Virus record (IMG/VR): IMGVR_UViG_3300025122_000012
Span: 1 to 64,000 of that record
DNA length: 64,000 nt
Source: a virus
Strand: one strand, 5' to 3'
Within the stretch, counting starts at the first letter, position 1. Each line of letters opens with the position of its first letter. Of the stretch, positions 6,772 to 13,807 are shown piece by piece. The translations under genes and the position numbers were made by a program. Under the pieces are notes generated by a model, which worked only from the letters and a program-made list of their open reading frames with translations, did no database searches and was not told the origin of the DNA.

Positions 6772-8430
6772 CTATTCCCGGTCCGGGAGAACGGTCGCAA
6801 TTTTCTCATCCACTACCCTCTTGAGGGTGGCAGCATCTTTGATTGCGTCGTGGCCCGCTGTCGAACGCATAGAAGAATCTTTTTCATCACACGTTTGAGC
6901 TTCTTCCTGCGGATCACCACAATCAATTAAGAAGAAGCGACCCACATTATCTATCAATGCGCTTAAAGCGTTAAACATTTCAGTTAATTCGCCGCCAATC
7001 ATTTCGGCGCCTCGTGCAAAAGTTTCGTCCATCGCCGAAGGAAGGATGTTTATAGAGCCGATGTCTCCTGATGAAGCTGCCGCCTGGTAGGTGGAACCAA
7101 TTTCAAATTGTTCTTTGCCCCAATAGCCGTGGGCTCCTTTGGGGGCAAAGGGCACTTCTCTTAGCATCTCTTCTTCGCTGAGCGCTGGCGGCCCCGCGGC
7201 ATCTTCGTCTTTGATTCGAAGGAGTTGTGGCCCGCGGACATACTGCCAAAACTTAGGATCATTAGGCATTGATTTCCAGAGTGCATACCACTCGGCGTAC
7301 TGATCTGGGGTGCCCCATATCCTCCCCGCCGCGCCCTGCCTTTCGGCGTGGCGTTTCTCGCCAGGGGCGCCGGGGATTTTCGTTGCGGTTTTCATTTGTA
7401 TTTCATATGTTTCCCCGGGAACAATTATCGACCCGTCGCCCCTTAATGGAACTAGAGCCCCGTTTTTCTCAACCCTCGTAACGACCCATCCGCTTTCAAG
7501 AGGGCTCTTGTCGGAAGCAAGATACATTTCTAAGTCCTTGCGCCCCCAATGTGAAGGGGCGTCCGGCGCGGTCTCTTTGTCTCGGGTTGGGGGTGGTCCG
7601 GCGTCTTCCGCATGTTCATACTCTATTGTCTTCCTTTGAATCGCGAGCTTGGGAGGGCCAATCCACTTAAAAAATGATTCCTGTGAAATCGTGAATTGCC
7701 AAAACACCATACTGGCTTCTTTGATATCCTCGCCGGCTTTAGTTTTGCCGGGCATTTTTCTAATCACCACATACACCATCGGCTGGTCTGGGTTTTTTGC
7801 AAAATGGTTCACGAGATCAATAAAGCTGCCCCCCACCGCGCCGGTAGGGCTTAAAATCTTAAGGCTTACGCGCTGCAGGCCACCGCCGCCGGGTTGGTCC
7901 ACCAGGATACTGTATTCCAATTTAACATCCGCAATGTCCCCCTCTTCGGTATGGACCTGAGTCGACTTCCCTCCAAACATAGCAGCCAGGAAAGGCTCCC
8001 ATAAAAAGCCCGCAACAGAAGCATTAAACTCCCTGATCATAAAAGAGAACGTTTGTAAAAACATTAAGTAAGAAAGAGTAGTTGCAACAGTCATCCCTTC
8101 CGGTGGAGCATCGATGAATTGCTGAATGGAGGCTATCTTCTCTTTAAGGCCTCCGGTGGGGGCTATCTTCGACATCCAAGCTTCGAATGTTGCCCGATCT
8201 TCGCTGCCTTGTTCGGCAGTATACTGTCCTACGCTCTGCTCTGTAGGAATCATAAGAGGAAAGCGCAGCATGCGCTCCCGGCGGGGTTTCCCAGGTCCCG
8301 AAGGGAAGGGGTCCTTGGTCTTTTTTTTCTTGGTCTCTTCCTCCTTGAGCAGAAAGTTCATCACCTCATTTATCAGGTTTGCGTCCTGCGCCTGCTTATA
8401 AAATCTCTCTACAAGTGTATCAATATTCAT
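6772..8430 (-). CDS. Hypothetical protein with possible PD-(D/E)XK nuclease-like segment
   Basis: ATG at 8430 (AGAGGA 6 nt upstream) is chosen over the TTG six bases earlier. The product is about 552 aa. A central segment reads WEPFLAAMFGG, then EEGDIADVKLEY, then RVSLKIL, then GGSFIDLVNHF. Ordered Glu, Asp and x-x-Lys on predicted strands resemble a restriction-endonuclease fold core in which the usual E-x-K is replaced by S-L-K. This is pattern inference. The rest has no motif I recognise and is rich in acidic and proline segments. It lies between groEL (with its own promoter) and clpP, 26 nt after the clpP stop, so is likely read from the clpP-side promoter. A virion or packaging role cannot be excluded. 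Confidence 0.55.
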   Translation of the reverse strand: MNIDTLVERFYKQAQDANLINEVMNFLLKEEETKKKKTKDPFPSGPGKPRRERMLRFPLMIPTEQSVGQYTAEQGSEDRATFEAWMSKIAPTGGLKEKIASIQQFIDAPPEGMTVATTLSYLMFLQTFSFMIREFNASVAGFLWEPFLAAMFGGKSTQVHTEEGDIADVKLEYSILVDQPGGGGLQRVSLKILSPTGAVGGSFIDLVNHFAKNPDQPMVYVVIRKMPGKTKAGEDIKEASMVFWQFTISQESFFKWIGPPKLAIQRKTIEYEHAEDAGPPPTRDKETAPDAPSHWGRKDLEMYLASDKSPLESGWVVTRVEKNGALVPLRGDGSIIVPGETYEIQMKTATKIPGAPGEKRHAERQGAAGRIWGTPDQYAEWYALWKSMPNDPKFWQYVRGPQLLRIKDEDAAGPPALSEEEMLREVPFAPKGAHGYWGKEQFEIGSTYQAAASSGDIGSINILPSAMDETFARGAEMIGGELTEMFNALSALIDNVGRFFLIDCGDPQEEAQTCDEKDSSMRSTAGHDAIKDAATLKRVVDEKIATVLPDRE

Positions 8431-8456
8431 GATCAATCCTCTTTGGCCAATACTAA

Positions 8457-9083
8457 TTAGATGATTTCATCAACAAAACCCATTTCAAGTGCTTCCTCGG
8501 CCGAGAAATATTCATCCGTGTTTTGGGAAAAGATATTATAAATTTCTCCCACTGTCAACTTGGAGTTGTCAGCGAGTGCTTGAATCATCATTTCCTCCAC
8601 GTGGGTGGCCTCTTTATAAACCGTTTTAAGATTGGGTACGGGCCCCGACTCTGCGGCCGAGCAGTGATGAATCATCAGTCGTGTATTTCTAGAGATAAAC
8701 CGCTTCCCGGGAGTGCCTGCGGCGAGGAGTACCACTGCAGCAGACGCTACTTTTCCGAACGCGTAAGTACGGACGTCGCGGTTCTTCTTCACCACGCGCA
8801 TCAAATCATACACAGCAAACATATCTCCCACCGATCCCCCGTTGGAAGAGATAAAAAATTCTAAATCTTCTTCATCTTCAAAATCATCTGGATCTACATT
8901 AAGTATTCTGTTGTGGTTGGCAGCAATAAAGGCAGCAGATAAATCTTGGAGGCTCTCCTCGTTTATCTCCCCGCACAAACCAACCAAGGCTGGGGTTTCA
9001 CTGTCCTCTTCGGGCACAACCACGCCGTCGGAGCCTTCCGCCTCTTCTTCGCGCGGACTTTCCTGGTCTTCGTTCTTAATCAT
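8457..9083 (-). CDS. clpP: ClpP-like serine protease
   Basis: 208 aa, the usual ClpP length, with an acidic N-terminal extension (about 30 residues) in place of a propeptide. Motifs in order: FISSNGGSVGDM (oxyanion-site loop, equivalent to INSPGGSV), GKVASAAVVLLAAG with the nucleophile Ser114, RLMIHHCSA with His139, and NTDEYFSAEEALEMGFVDEI with Asp190, matching the D-x-x-x-S-A-x-E-A-x-x-x-G-x-x-D ending of the family. The catalytic triad is intact. ClpP forms chambers that degrade proteins delivered by an AAA+ unfoldase; no ClpX/ClpA is in the window, so it may use a host partner. A prohead-protease role is less likely because a gp21-like protease is encoded at 61543. Overlaps the upstream membrane protein gene by 8 nt. 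Confidence 0.9.
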   Translation of the reverse strand: MIKNEDQESPREEEAEGSDGVVVPEEDSETPALVGLCGEINEESLQDLSAAFIAANHNRILNVDPDDFEDEEDLEFFISSNGGSVGDMFAVYDLMRVVKKNRDVRTYAFGKVASAAVVLLAAGTPGKRFISRNTRLMIHHCSAAESGPVPNLKTVYKEATHVEEMMIQALADNSKLTVGEIYNIFSQNTDEYFSAEEALEMGFVDEII

Positions 9084-9480
9084 TATCGCCTCGTCTCTCT
9101 GCCTTTAAAAATTTCATCGCCCCGGTCCAATCGTCGAACGGCATTAGCGTACGAAACGAAGGGGGAGCTTTACTTACTATAGACAGTATAGCGGAGTCTT
9201 TCCAGTTTGTCAAGGTGTGTTCCCAAACGTTTTCAAATTCTCGAATTTGTTTGTCGTTAAACTCAGCTTCATGCATTGCTTTAACTTTAAGAGTATTTAA
9301 AAACTCTACGTTCTCCACGATACTCAAACACATAAACAACAAATGGGCGATGACCTGTCTCACCAAGCGCCACATATGCACCAACTCTAGCAGGCGCGCC
9401 AAATAAAAAGTGGCGAATACTCCAGAGCAAAACCCCAACACCACAAACACTGCAAGCTCTTGCGTGCTTACCTCATACAT
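9076..9480 (-). CDS. Hypothetical membrane protein
   Basis: 134 aa; ATG with TTGGAGGTTAT upstream. Residues about 9-30 form a hydrophobic helix (LAVFVVLGFCSGVFATFYLA), and a second hydrophobic stretch (VIAHLLFMCLSIV) at about 43-55 may be another membrane segment. The remainder is soluble and helical. It is the first gene of the clpP operon, reading through an 8-nt overlap into clpP, and is preceded by a probable sigma70 promoter. A ClpP membrane tether would fit the pairing but is speculation. Confidence 0.65.
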   Translation of the reverse strand: MYEVSTQELAVFVVLGFCSGVFATFYLARLLELVHMWRLVRQVIAHLLFMCLSIVENVEFLNTLKVKAMHEAEFNDKQIREFENVWEHTLTNWKDSAILSIVSKAPPSFRTLMPFDDWTGAMKFLKAERRGDND

Positions 9481-9493
9481 ATAACCTCCAAAT

Positions 9494-9521
9494 AGAAAAG
9501 GCCGTGATCTCTCACAGCCTT
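9494..9521 (-). terminator. Intrinsic terminator after the acidic-protein gene
   Basis: On the minus strand AAGGCTGTGA, loop GAGA, TCACGGCCTT (10 bp with one G-U pair) is followed by TTTTC. It lies 33 nt past the stop of the 9554-10471 gene and just downstream of the -10 of the next promoter. Confidence 0.7.
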
Positions 9522-9550
9522 ATTCTATCAGAATATGATCTAATGATCAA
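9522..9550 (-). promoter_or_regulatory. Probable sigma70 promoter of the membrane protein-clpP operon
   Basis: TTGATC (9545-9550), 17-bp spacer, TAGAAT (9522-9527) on the minus strand. The -35 overlaps an inverted repeat, TGATC-ATTA-GATCA. Transcription would begin inside the terminator hairpin. Confidence 0.55.
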
Positions 9551-9553
9551 GTA

Positions 9554-10471
9554 TTATTTTCGTAGCGCACTCTTAAGGATACGCGCAGCAACACGCTTAG
9601 TAATCTCTTCAACCAGATCGTTAGTGGATCCAACAGATTCGTCTTTCTTCTCGTATGCTTTATAATGACCTCCAACGTCGCCGGCCTTCTTGCCTTCGGG
9701 ATGCTCCGCGCTCTTGCCGCGGCGCTTATACTCACCCTTCTTGCTGCCTTCATCATCATCGTCGTCCTCTTCCTTCACGAGGCCGGGGCCCTGCGAGGCG
9801 AGTCCGCCCTTGGAGTTCTTCTTGTTGCGGTGGTCCGGGTGCTGCTTGGAACCCTTATGGGTGTTGGCGGCGCCAGTGGCAGACTTGGGATGCTCCCAGC
9901 CTTCCTGCATCGCTTCTTCGTCGCCCATTTCAACATCGGCTACGACCTCTTCGCCCTCGGGGGCAAAATCGTCGACCTCTTCCTCGGCTTCCACCTCGTC
10001 AGAGTCAATCTCAACTTCATCACCGATCGCATCTTCAAGTGCAGTCTCTAGCGCAGCTAGGAAATCGTCAACAGAAACCATACGACCTTCGTCGGCTCCC
10101 ACCTCGGGCTCCATCTCGATGTCAGCCTCTAACTCGCCGCCGGCTTCAAGCTCATCGTCGGCAGCTTCGCCGGGGTGGCCTCGCTCAAGGTCGCCCGCAG
10201 CATAATCTTCTAGAGCGCCGGGATCAGCCTCGGCCTCTTGAAACAGAGAGCCATCGGCTGCCTCACCTTGTCCGCGGCCGTGGCCGGGGTTCGCTCGGCC
10301 CGACTTGGGACCTAGTGCTCCCGTGCGCCCGGTTCGCAGTTCGTCTAAGTTATCATCGTCATCCCGATAATCCATCTCATTAACAAAGCTGCTAGCAAAC
10401 GGCCTCAAGTTAGCAAGCTTCATAAACTTTCGAACTTGCGCTTCATTCAGAAGGTTCTTTTTGCCTGACAT
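9554..10471 (-). CDS. Highly acidic hypothetical protein
   Basis: 305 aa with ATG and TAGGAG upstream. The N-terminus (NLLNEAQVRKFMKLANL) is a basic amphipathic helix of a kind I associate with phage head or core proteins. Residues about 35-190 are extremely Asp/Glu rich and Gly/Pro rich. Residues about 195-285 switch to Lys/His/Gly-rich, disordered sequence, and the C-terminus ends in an amphipathic basic helix (DLVEEITKRVAARILKSALRK). Such polyampholytes are typical of scaffold, internal head or DNA-mimic proteins; which of these is unclear. A CTATTTA element lies 39 nt upstream and a terminator downstream, so it may be a separate transcription unit. The antisense frames are long only because of the biased composition. 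Confidence 0.65.
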   Translation of the reverse strand: MSGKKNLLNEAQVRKFMKLANLRPFASSFVNEMDYRDDDDNLDELRTGRTGALGPKSGRANPGHGRGQGEAADGSLFQEAEADPGALEDYAAGDLERGHPGEAADDELEAGGELEADIEMEPEVGADEGRMVSVDDFLAALETALEDAIGDEVEIDSDEVEAEEEVDDFAPEGEEVVADVEMGDEEAMQEGWEHPKSATGAANTHKGSKQHPDHRNKKNSKGGLASQGPGLVKEEDDDDDEGSKKGEYKRRGKSAEHPEGKKAGDVGGHYKAYEKKDESVGSTNDLVEEITKRVAARILKSALRK

Positions 10472-10489
10472 AATTTATTTCTCCTACAA

Positions 10490-10503
10490 CATACTGCAGT
10501 ATG
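10490..10503. repeat. 14-bp perfect palindrome CATACTGCAGTATG
   Basis: Lies between the CTATTTA element and the ribosome site of the acidic-protein gene. Could be an operator or a small RNA hairpin in the leader. Confidence 0.4.
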
Positions 10504-10509
10504 CTACTT

Positions 10510-10752
10510 TTAAATAGTATTTTCTTTCACTAATGTCTTTTTTAATTTGACGAGGGTGGCATCCAAGATTTGTTTAACGCGGACGGTACTTATCTGGTGT
10601 CTCAACCCTATTTGTTCCAACGTCATTGGGCCGTGGCGCCCTAGAGCGATCAACGTACAGTTAAGGTCTTCTTCATACTCAATGTGGAGGCGACATTCTC
10701 CCTGTGCGCACGGGGTGCGCGCTAAATAACAATCTTTTGCGCATTCTTTCAT
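10510..10752 (-). CDS. Sigma-70 region 4-like helix-turn-helix protein with Cys-rich N-terminus
   Basis: 80 aa. The C-terminal half, GPMTLEQIGLRHQISTVRVKQILDATLVKLKKTL, matches sigma region 4.2 (T-L-E-x-I-G followed by the V-R-x-I-x recognition helix and a basic tail), the part that binds the -35 element. The N-terminal 32 residues hold five cysteines (4, 8, 15, 20, 32), possibly a metal-binding knuckle. No region 2 is present, so on its own it cannot be a complete sigma factor. It could act as a late-transcription co-factor, like T4 gp55-class proteins, or as a repressor. It overlaps the upstream gene by 4 nt (ATGA). It is a natural candidate reader of the CTATTTA motif. Confidence 0.75.
   Translation of the reverse strand: MKECAKDCYLARTPCAQGECRLHIEYEEDLNCTLIALGRHGPMTLEQIGLRHQISTVRVKQILDATLVKLKKTLVKENTI
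10511..10518 (-). promoter_or_regulatory. ACTATTTA motif before the acidic-protein gene
   Basis: Exact copy of the recurring motif, 39 nt before the ATG at 10471; overlaps the stop of the sigma-like gene. Confidence 0.4.
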
Positions 10753-11081
10753 AACTCTGGTAAATCCTCTTCTAGTATATCGAATATATTCTGCACCTCG
10801 TCGTGGGTGAGTGCCAGTTCGTCCATAAGTTGTTTGCCTTTGTCCCTGAGCAGCTTCGACTTGCTGGTGCGCGCCTTGGACTGAACCTGTCGCGCGACCT
10901 TTTCCTCATCGAAGAACTTCATAAACAAGTTGTTCTGTGCCAGGTATGACTCCACACACATCCGAAAAAATTCACTTTGATTTTTTACCTGGTCATAGTA
11001 TAAACGTATACGAAAATCCTCGTGCAATTTAGCATCCAAGTAAAAACTTAATACCGACTGTTCGTTGGTGAGTTGCCTCAT
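10749..11081 (-). CDS. Hypothetical protein, possible DNA-binding
   Basis: 110 aa. The N-terminal part (SVLSFYLDAKLHEDFRIRLYYDQVKNQSEFFRMCVESYL) has the strand-helix-helix look of ribbon-helix-helix regulators, followed by a basic central helix (RQVQSKARTSKSKLLRDKG) and an acidic C-terminus. Assignment is tentative. It overlaps both neighbours by 4 nt (ATGA), so it is translated with the IMPDH-like and sigma-like genes. Confidence 0.55.
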   Translation of the reverse strand: MRQLTNEQSVLSFYLDAKLHEDFRIRLYYDQVKNQSEFFRMCVESYLAQNNLFMKFFDEEKVARQVQSKARTSKSKLLRDKGKQLMDELALTHDEVQNIFDILEEDLPEL

Positions 11082-12088
11082 AATTTAAGTATGTGGGTAG
11101 AACTTTCCAGCTGCCCGCTTGCAGTTTGACGTACGAATTGAGCATTCATTTGAAGTTCGTGAAGAGTTCGGGCTCCGGAGTATGAAAACCCACTTCGAAT
11201 TCCTTTTTCTAGATTTTGTAACACGGTAGCTACGGGGCCCTTACACCTAACTGTAGTCGAGATGCCCTCCAACGACGCGGTCCGGTCGCGCCACTCTATC
11301 TGGGCCTTCTCGCTGGCCATCCCCCGGTATGATTTGAATTTGCCATCCAGCGCGTTAACTACGTCGCCAGGAGTTTCATCAGTACCTGCAAGCATAGACC
11401 CAAGCATAACGAAGTCAGCCCCAGCCGCCAGAGCTTTGACAATATCGCCGGCGCTCCGGATTCCTCCGTCGGCAATAATTGGTACTTGCCGTCCTGCTTC
11501 CGCGCAGTCCAATACTGTTTGAAGACCCGGGACACCGTGCCCAGTCTGAATCCTAGTTGAACAAATAGAACCGCCGCCAATATTGCAGCGCACACTATCG
11601 GCTCCCCAGTTGACCAAGTCATTATAACCCTCCTTAGTGGCAATGTTTCCTGCCATAATATGAACTTTGTTACCCAATACTATACGAAGTTTTCTTAACG
11701 CTTCCTTCATCAATATATGATGACCGTGCGCTACATCGATACATAAGAGGGCAACGCCCGTATTAACAAGCGCCGTTGCTCTCTCTAAATAGTCTCCAGA
11801 AGTCCCGATCGCCGCTCCCACCATAGCGTCTGCCGGGAGGCTCCCGACATGGTTACACTGAGTGTCTATGGAATTATACCTGTGTATAATCCCCAGACCT
11901 CCGGCTGCATCCATAGCCGCGGCCATTGGCGACGTCGTTACGGTATCCATTGGGCTGGCGATGATAGGAAGTTTAAATAATAAATCTCCCAGATATGATT
12001 CGAGGGAGATGCTGGCGCGACTTTTAATCTCAGAATACTGGGGCACGAGCAATACGTCATCGTAGGCTAGTCCTTCTTTAATGTTCAT
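11078..12088 (-). CDS. guaB: IMP dehydrogenase/GMP reductase family enzyme lacking CBS domains
   Basis: ATG at 12088 gives the standard opening NIKEGLAYDDVLLVPQYSEI and has GAGG upstream; an ATG 12 nt earlier is less likely. About 336 aa, shorter than cellular IMPDH (about 490) because the CBS pair normally inserted after strand 2 is absent. Key motifs: GNIATKEG, the catalytic loop NIGGGSICSTR with Cys176, ADGGIRSAGDIVKALAAGADFVMLGSMLAGTDE (phosphate site), YRGMAS, and the IMPDH-type ending GFSYSGARTLHELQMNAQFVR. The family oxidises IMP to XMP (guanine nucleotide supply) or reduces GMP to IMP; the C-terminus favours IMPDH. It works alongside the dUTPase, RNR and deaminase genes of the window. 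Confidence 0.85.
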   Translation of the reverse strand: MNIKEGLAYDDVLLVPQYSEIKSRASISLESYLGDLLFKLPIIASPMDTVTTSPMAAAMDAAGGLGIIHRYNSIDTQCNHVGSLPADAMVGAAIGTSGDYLERATALVNTGVALLCIDVAHGHHILMKEALRKLRIVLGNKVHIMAGNIATKEGYNDLVNWGADSVRCNIGGGSICSTRIQTGHGVPGLQTVLDCAEAGRQVPIIADGGIRSAGDIVKALAAGADFVMLGSMLAGTDETPGDVVNALDGKFKSYRGMASEKAQIEWRDRTASLEGISTTVRCKGPVATVLQNLEKGIRSGFSYSGARTLHELQMNAQFVRQTASGQLESSTHILKL

Positions 12089-12326
12089 TTGTAACCTCAT
12101 TTACTGTCTTCCAACAGGTAGGACACGTGAGGCGCACCACCTTCTTTTCTTGTAGCACCGTTACGTGCCACGTTTTAACTGTTTCTTGTGTTCGTTCAAA
12201 GGGTGCCCGACAGAGACAACACTCGGTTGGCTGCTTCATCATCAGCGCAGCTTGTTCTGCCACCCGGCGCTGGGCTGCTTTGGCTGTCTTTCCTTTTTTG
12301 GTGACAACCTTGCGCAGCTTTTTCAC
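12078..12326 (-). CDS. Small zinc-ribbon-like protein
   Basis: 82 aa: a very basic N-terminal helix (MKKLRKVVTKKGKTAKAAQRR), then two CxxC pairs, CCLCRAPF and LTCPTCWK, separated by about 30 residues, which is a zinc-ribbon arrangement. Likely binds nucleic acid or protein. It overlaps the dUTPase gene by 4 nt (ATGA) and the IMPDH gene start by 11 nt. Confidence 0.65.
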   Translation of the reverse strand: MKKLRKVVTKKGKTAKAAQRRVAEQAALMMKQPTECCLCRAPFERTQETVKTWHVTVLQEKKVVRLTCPTCWKTVNEVTNEH

Positions 12327-12787
12327 TTTCCGGTCGACCCAAGCGCACCGTCGCCTCGGTCAGAAATGGTAATAGGATACCATTCATAAATGTCGGGCGA
12401 CGCGGAGGCCACAAATCGTGCATGCACGACAGGCACCACTACGGCCTGAGCTATCTTATCGCCCGGTGACAACATCTGGCTGATGGTGCCTACGTTATGG
12501 AGGTTCACAAAGACCTCCCCCTCGTAACCACTGTCTACCACAGAGGCGCCGACAAGCAGGTGCTGCTTCGCTGCCATACTTGAGCGATTCTTAATCTCTA
12601 GCATATAGCCATGAGGAATAGCAAACTTACACCCCGTAGGTAGTACTTTGCTTTCTCCAGGCTCAATCCGCACGCCGCGGACCGATGCATCTTCTGGACT
12701 CCACCTTAGGTCGAGCCCTGCGTCGCTCGGGTTAGAGCGAACCGGTGCGTGCACATTGCCGTGCACCATATAGTATTGTAATATCAT
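12323..12787 (-). CDS. dut: dUTP diphosphatase (trimeric dUTPase)
   Basis: 154 aa, normal for the homotrimeric enzyme. All five motifs are visible: SDAGLDL (21-27), NRSSMA (67-72), GASVVDSGYEGEVFVNL (80-96), PGDKIAQ (108-114) and RGDGALGSTGK (144-154, the C-terminal P-loop-like arm that closes over the site). Hydrolyses dUTP to dUMP and pyrophosphate, keeping uracil out of DNA and feeding dTMP synthesis. Its start overlaps the stop of the small basic peptide gene by 4 nt (ATGA), and its stop overlaps the zinc-ribbon gene likewise. Confidence 0.95.
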   Translation of the reverse strand: MILQYYMVHGNVHAPVRSNPSDAGLDLRWSPEDASVRGVRIEPGESKVLPTGCKFAIPHGYMLEIKNRSSMAAKQHLLVGASVVDSGYEGEVFVNLHNVGTISQMLSPGDKIAQAVVVPVVHARFVASASPDIYEWYPITISDRGDGALGSTGK

Positions 12788-12930
12788 TTTCCTTGTCCTC
12801 GATAGGGCTTCTTGTACCGCTTGTTCCCCCCGTGGGGGCCCGGGTGACTAGTCTTTGTAAACTTACTGTGCCCGATACTAGTCTTCTTTTTCTTCGTCTC
12901 ACGTTTTCGTGCGGCGTTCTTCTTAGCCAT
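12784..12930 (-). CDS. 48-residue very basic peptide
   Basis: ATG at 12930, TGA at 12784, in the otherwise empty space between the methyltransferase and dUTPase genes. Sequence begins MAKKNAARKRETKKKKTS and ends NKRYKKPYRGQGK, with HPGPHGG in the middle. It is almost half Lys/Arg and lacks acidic residues in its second half, like ribosomal-protein tails or nucleic-acid-binding peptides. It overlaps the methyltransferase gene end by 8 nt and the dUTPase start by 4 nt (ATGA), which supports it being a real gene. Confidence 0.7.
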   Translation of the reverse strand: MAKKNAARKRETKKKKTSIGHSKFTKTSHPGPHGGNKRYKKPYRGQGK

Positions 12931-13807
12931 TTGTTTCACCTTCAATTCTTTCCATCATTTGATCATACATCTTTTTACGAAGTTCGCACCCCCTAAAGCT
13001 GCGACTCGTATTGATCGCCGCCACAGCAGTGGTGCCGGCCCCTAAGAAAGGATCCACAATGAGATCCCCCTCATTAGAGTGTTTTATAATTAAATCTTCG
13101 CAGAGTCCCAGGCTTTTTTGGGTAGGCATTATACGCCACTTCCCTCCCTGGATAGGGTAACGATAGACAGCGTTGTCGTACTTACTATTAAAAGTAGGGC
13201 TGCCTTTCTTCACCCCCAGCAATGCAATCTCTCGACAATTAGTGAGATAATTCCTACTGCTGTTAAGGGGCTGCGGGTTCGTCTTTACCCATTCAATAAA
13301 TCTGATCTGCTTAAACTTATGCCTCTCCATTATTTCTTTGAGATAGGAAATTTTCCAGATGTCAAAGAAGATGATGCACGTCCCCCCGGGCCTTAGAACG
13401 CGATAGAATTCTTTAACAAAGTCTTCCATCTCTTCCATTGTAAACTCGGAGTCCCACTTTCCGTAGTCAGTGCGCACCGCATACTTCTCGCCATAAATCG
13501 AACCATACTTAAGATAATTCTTTTTGGCGTTCCGCAGCGCTCCGAGTCGTTGTTTGCCGGGAGAATATCCCCCCGTTCGTGTCCACGTCTTCCACTCTTC
13601 GGCGGTCTTAAAGGCGCGCCACTCTGCTTCGGTACGCACCAGTGCGTGAGTCTTTTGCACGCTAGCACAATGGTCTACCCATCGATCCATCCCGCTGTCG
13701 CGCGAAGTAATGTAAGGAGGGTCGGTTAAAATCAAATCAACCGTCTTGTTGTTAATGGTTTGAAGGAAATCTAAGCCTTCGCAATTTTTGAGTTCGAAGT
13801 CGGTCAT
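12923..13807 (-). CDS. DNA methyltransferase, N4/N6 amino group, beta-type motif order
   Basis: 294 aa. The catalytic motif IV DPPY occurs at residues 29-32 (VDLILTDPPYITS) and the S-adenosylmethionine motif I at the C-terminus (DLIVDPFLGAGTTAVAA), so the order is IV...I, the beta class. Between them FYRVLRPGGTCIIFFDIW is motif V-VI-like. The family methylates adenine N6 or cytosine N4 in a short recognition site, which cannot be read from sequence. It is translationally coupled (4-nt ATGA overlap) to the upstream putative nuclease, giving a restriction-modification-like pair. Alternative: an orphan methyltransferase protecting phage DNA from host restriction. Confidence 0.88.
   Translation of the reverse strand: MTDFELKNCEGLDFLQTINNKTVDLILTDPPYITSRDSGMDRWVDHCASVQKTHALVRTEAEWRAFKTAEEWKTWTRTGGYSPGKQRLGALRNAKKNYLKYGSIYGEKYAVRTDYGKWDSEFTMEEMEDFVKEFYRVLRPGGTCIIFFDIWKISYLKEIMERHKFKQIRFIEWVKTNPQPLNSSRNYLTNCREIALLGVKKGSPTFNSKYDNAVYRYPIQGGKWRIMPTQKSLGLCEDLIIKHSNEGDLIVDPFLGAGTTAVAAINTSRSFRGCELRKKMYDQMMERIEGETNG

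Noticed and set aside
8457-9083. ClpP-like protein as the head maturation protease
   Set aside because: A gp21-type prohead protease with clear His/Ser motifs is encoded in the head cluster at 61543-62142, so ClpP is more likely a cellular-type protease.
9655-10383. A 242-codon plus-strand open frame, very Arg/Pro rich, opposite the acidic-protein gene
   Set aside because: It mirrors the biased GAG/GAC codons of the acidic gene; it has no ribosome site, and its sequence looks like an antisense shadow.
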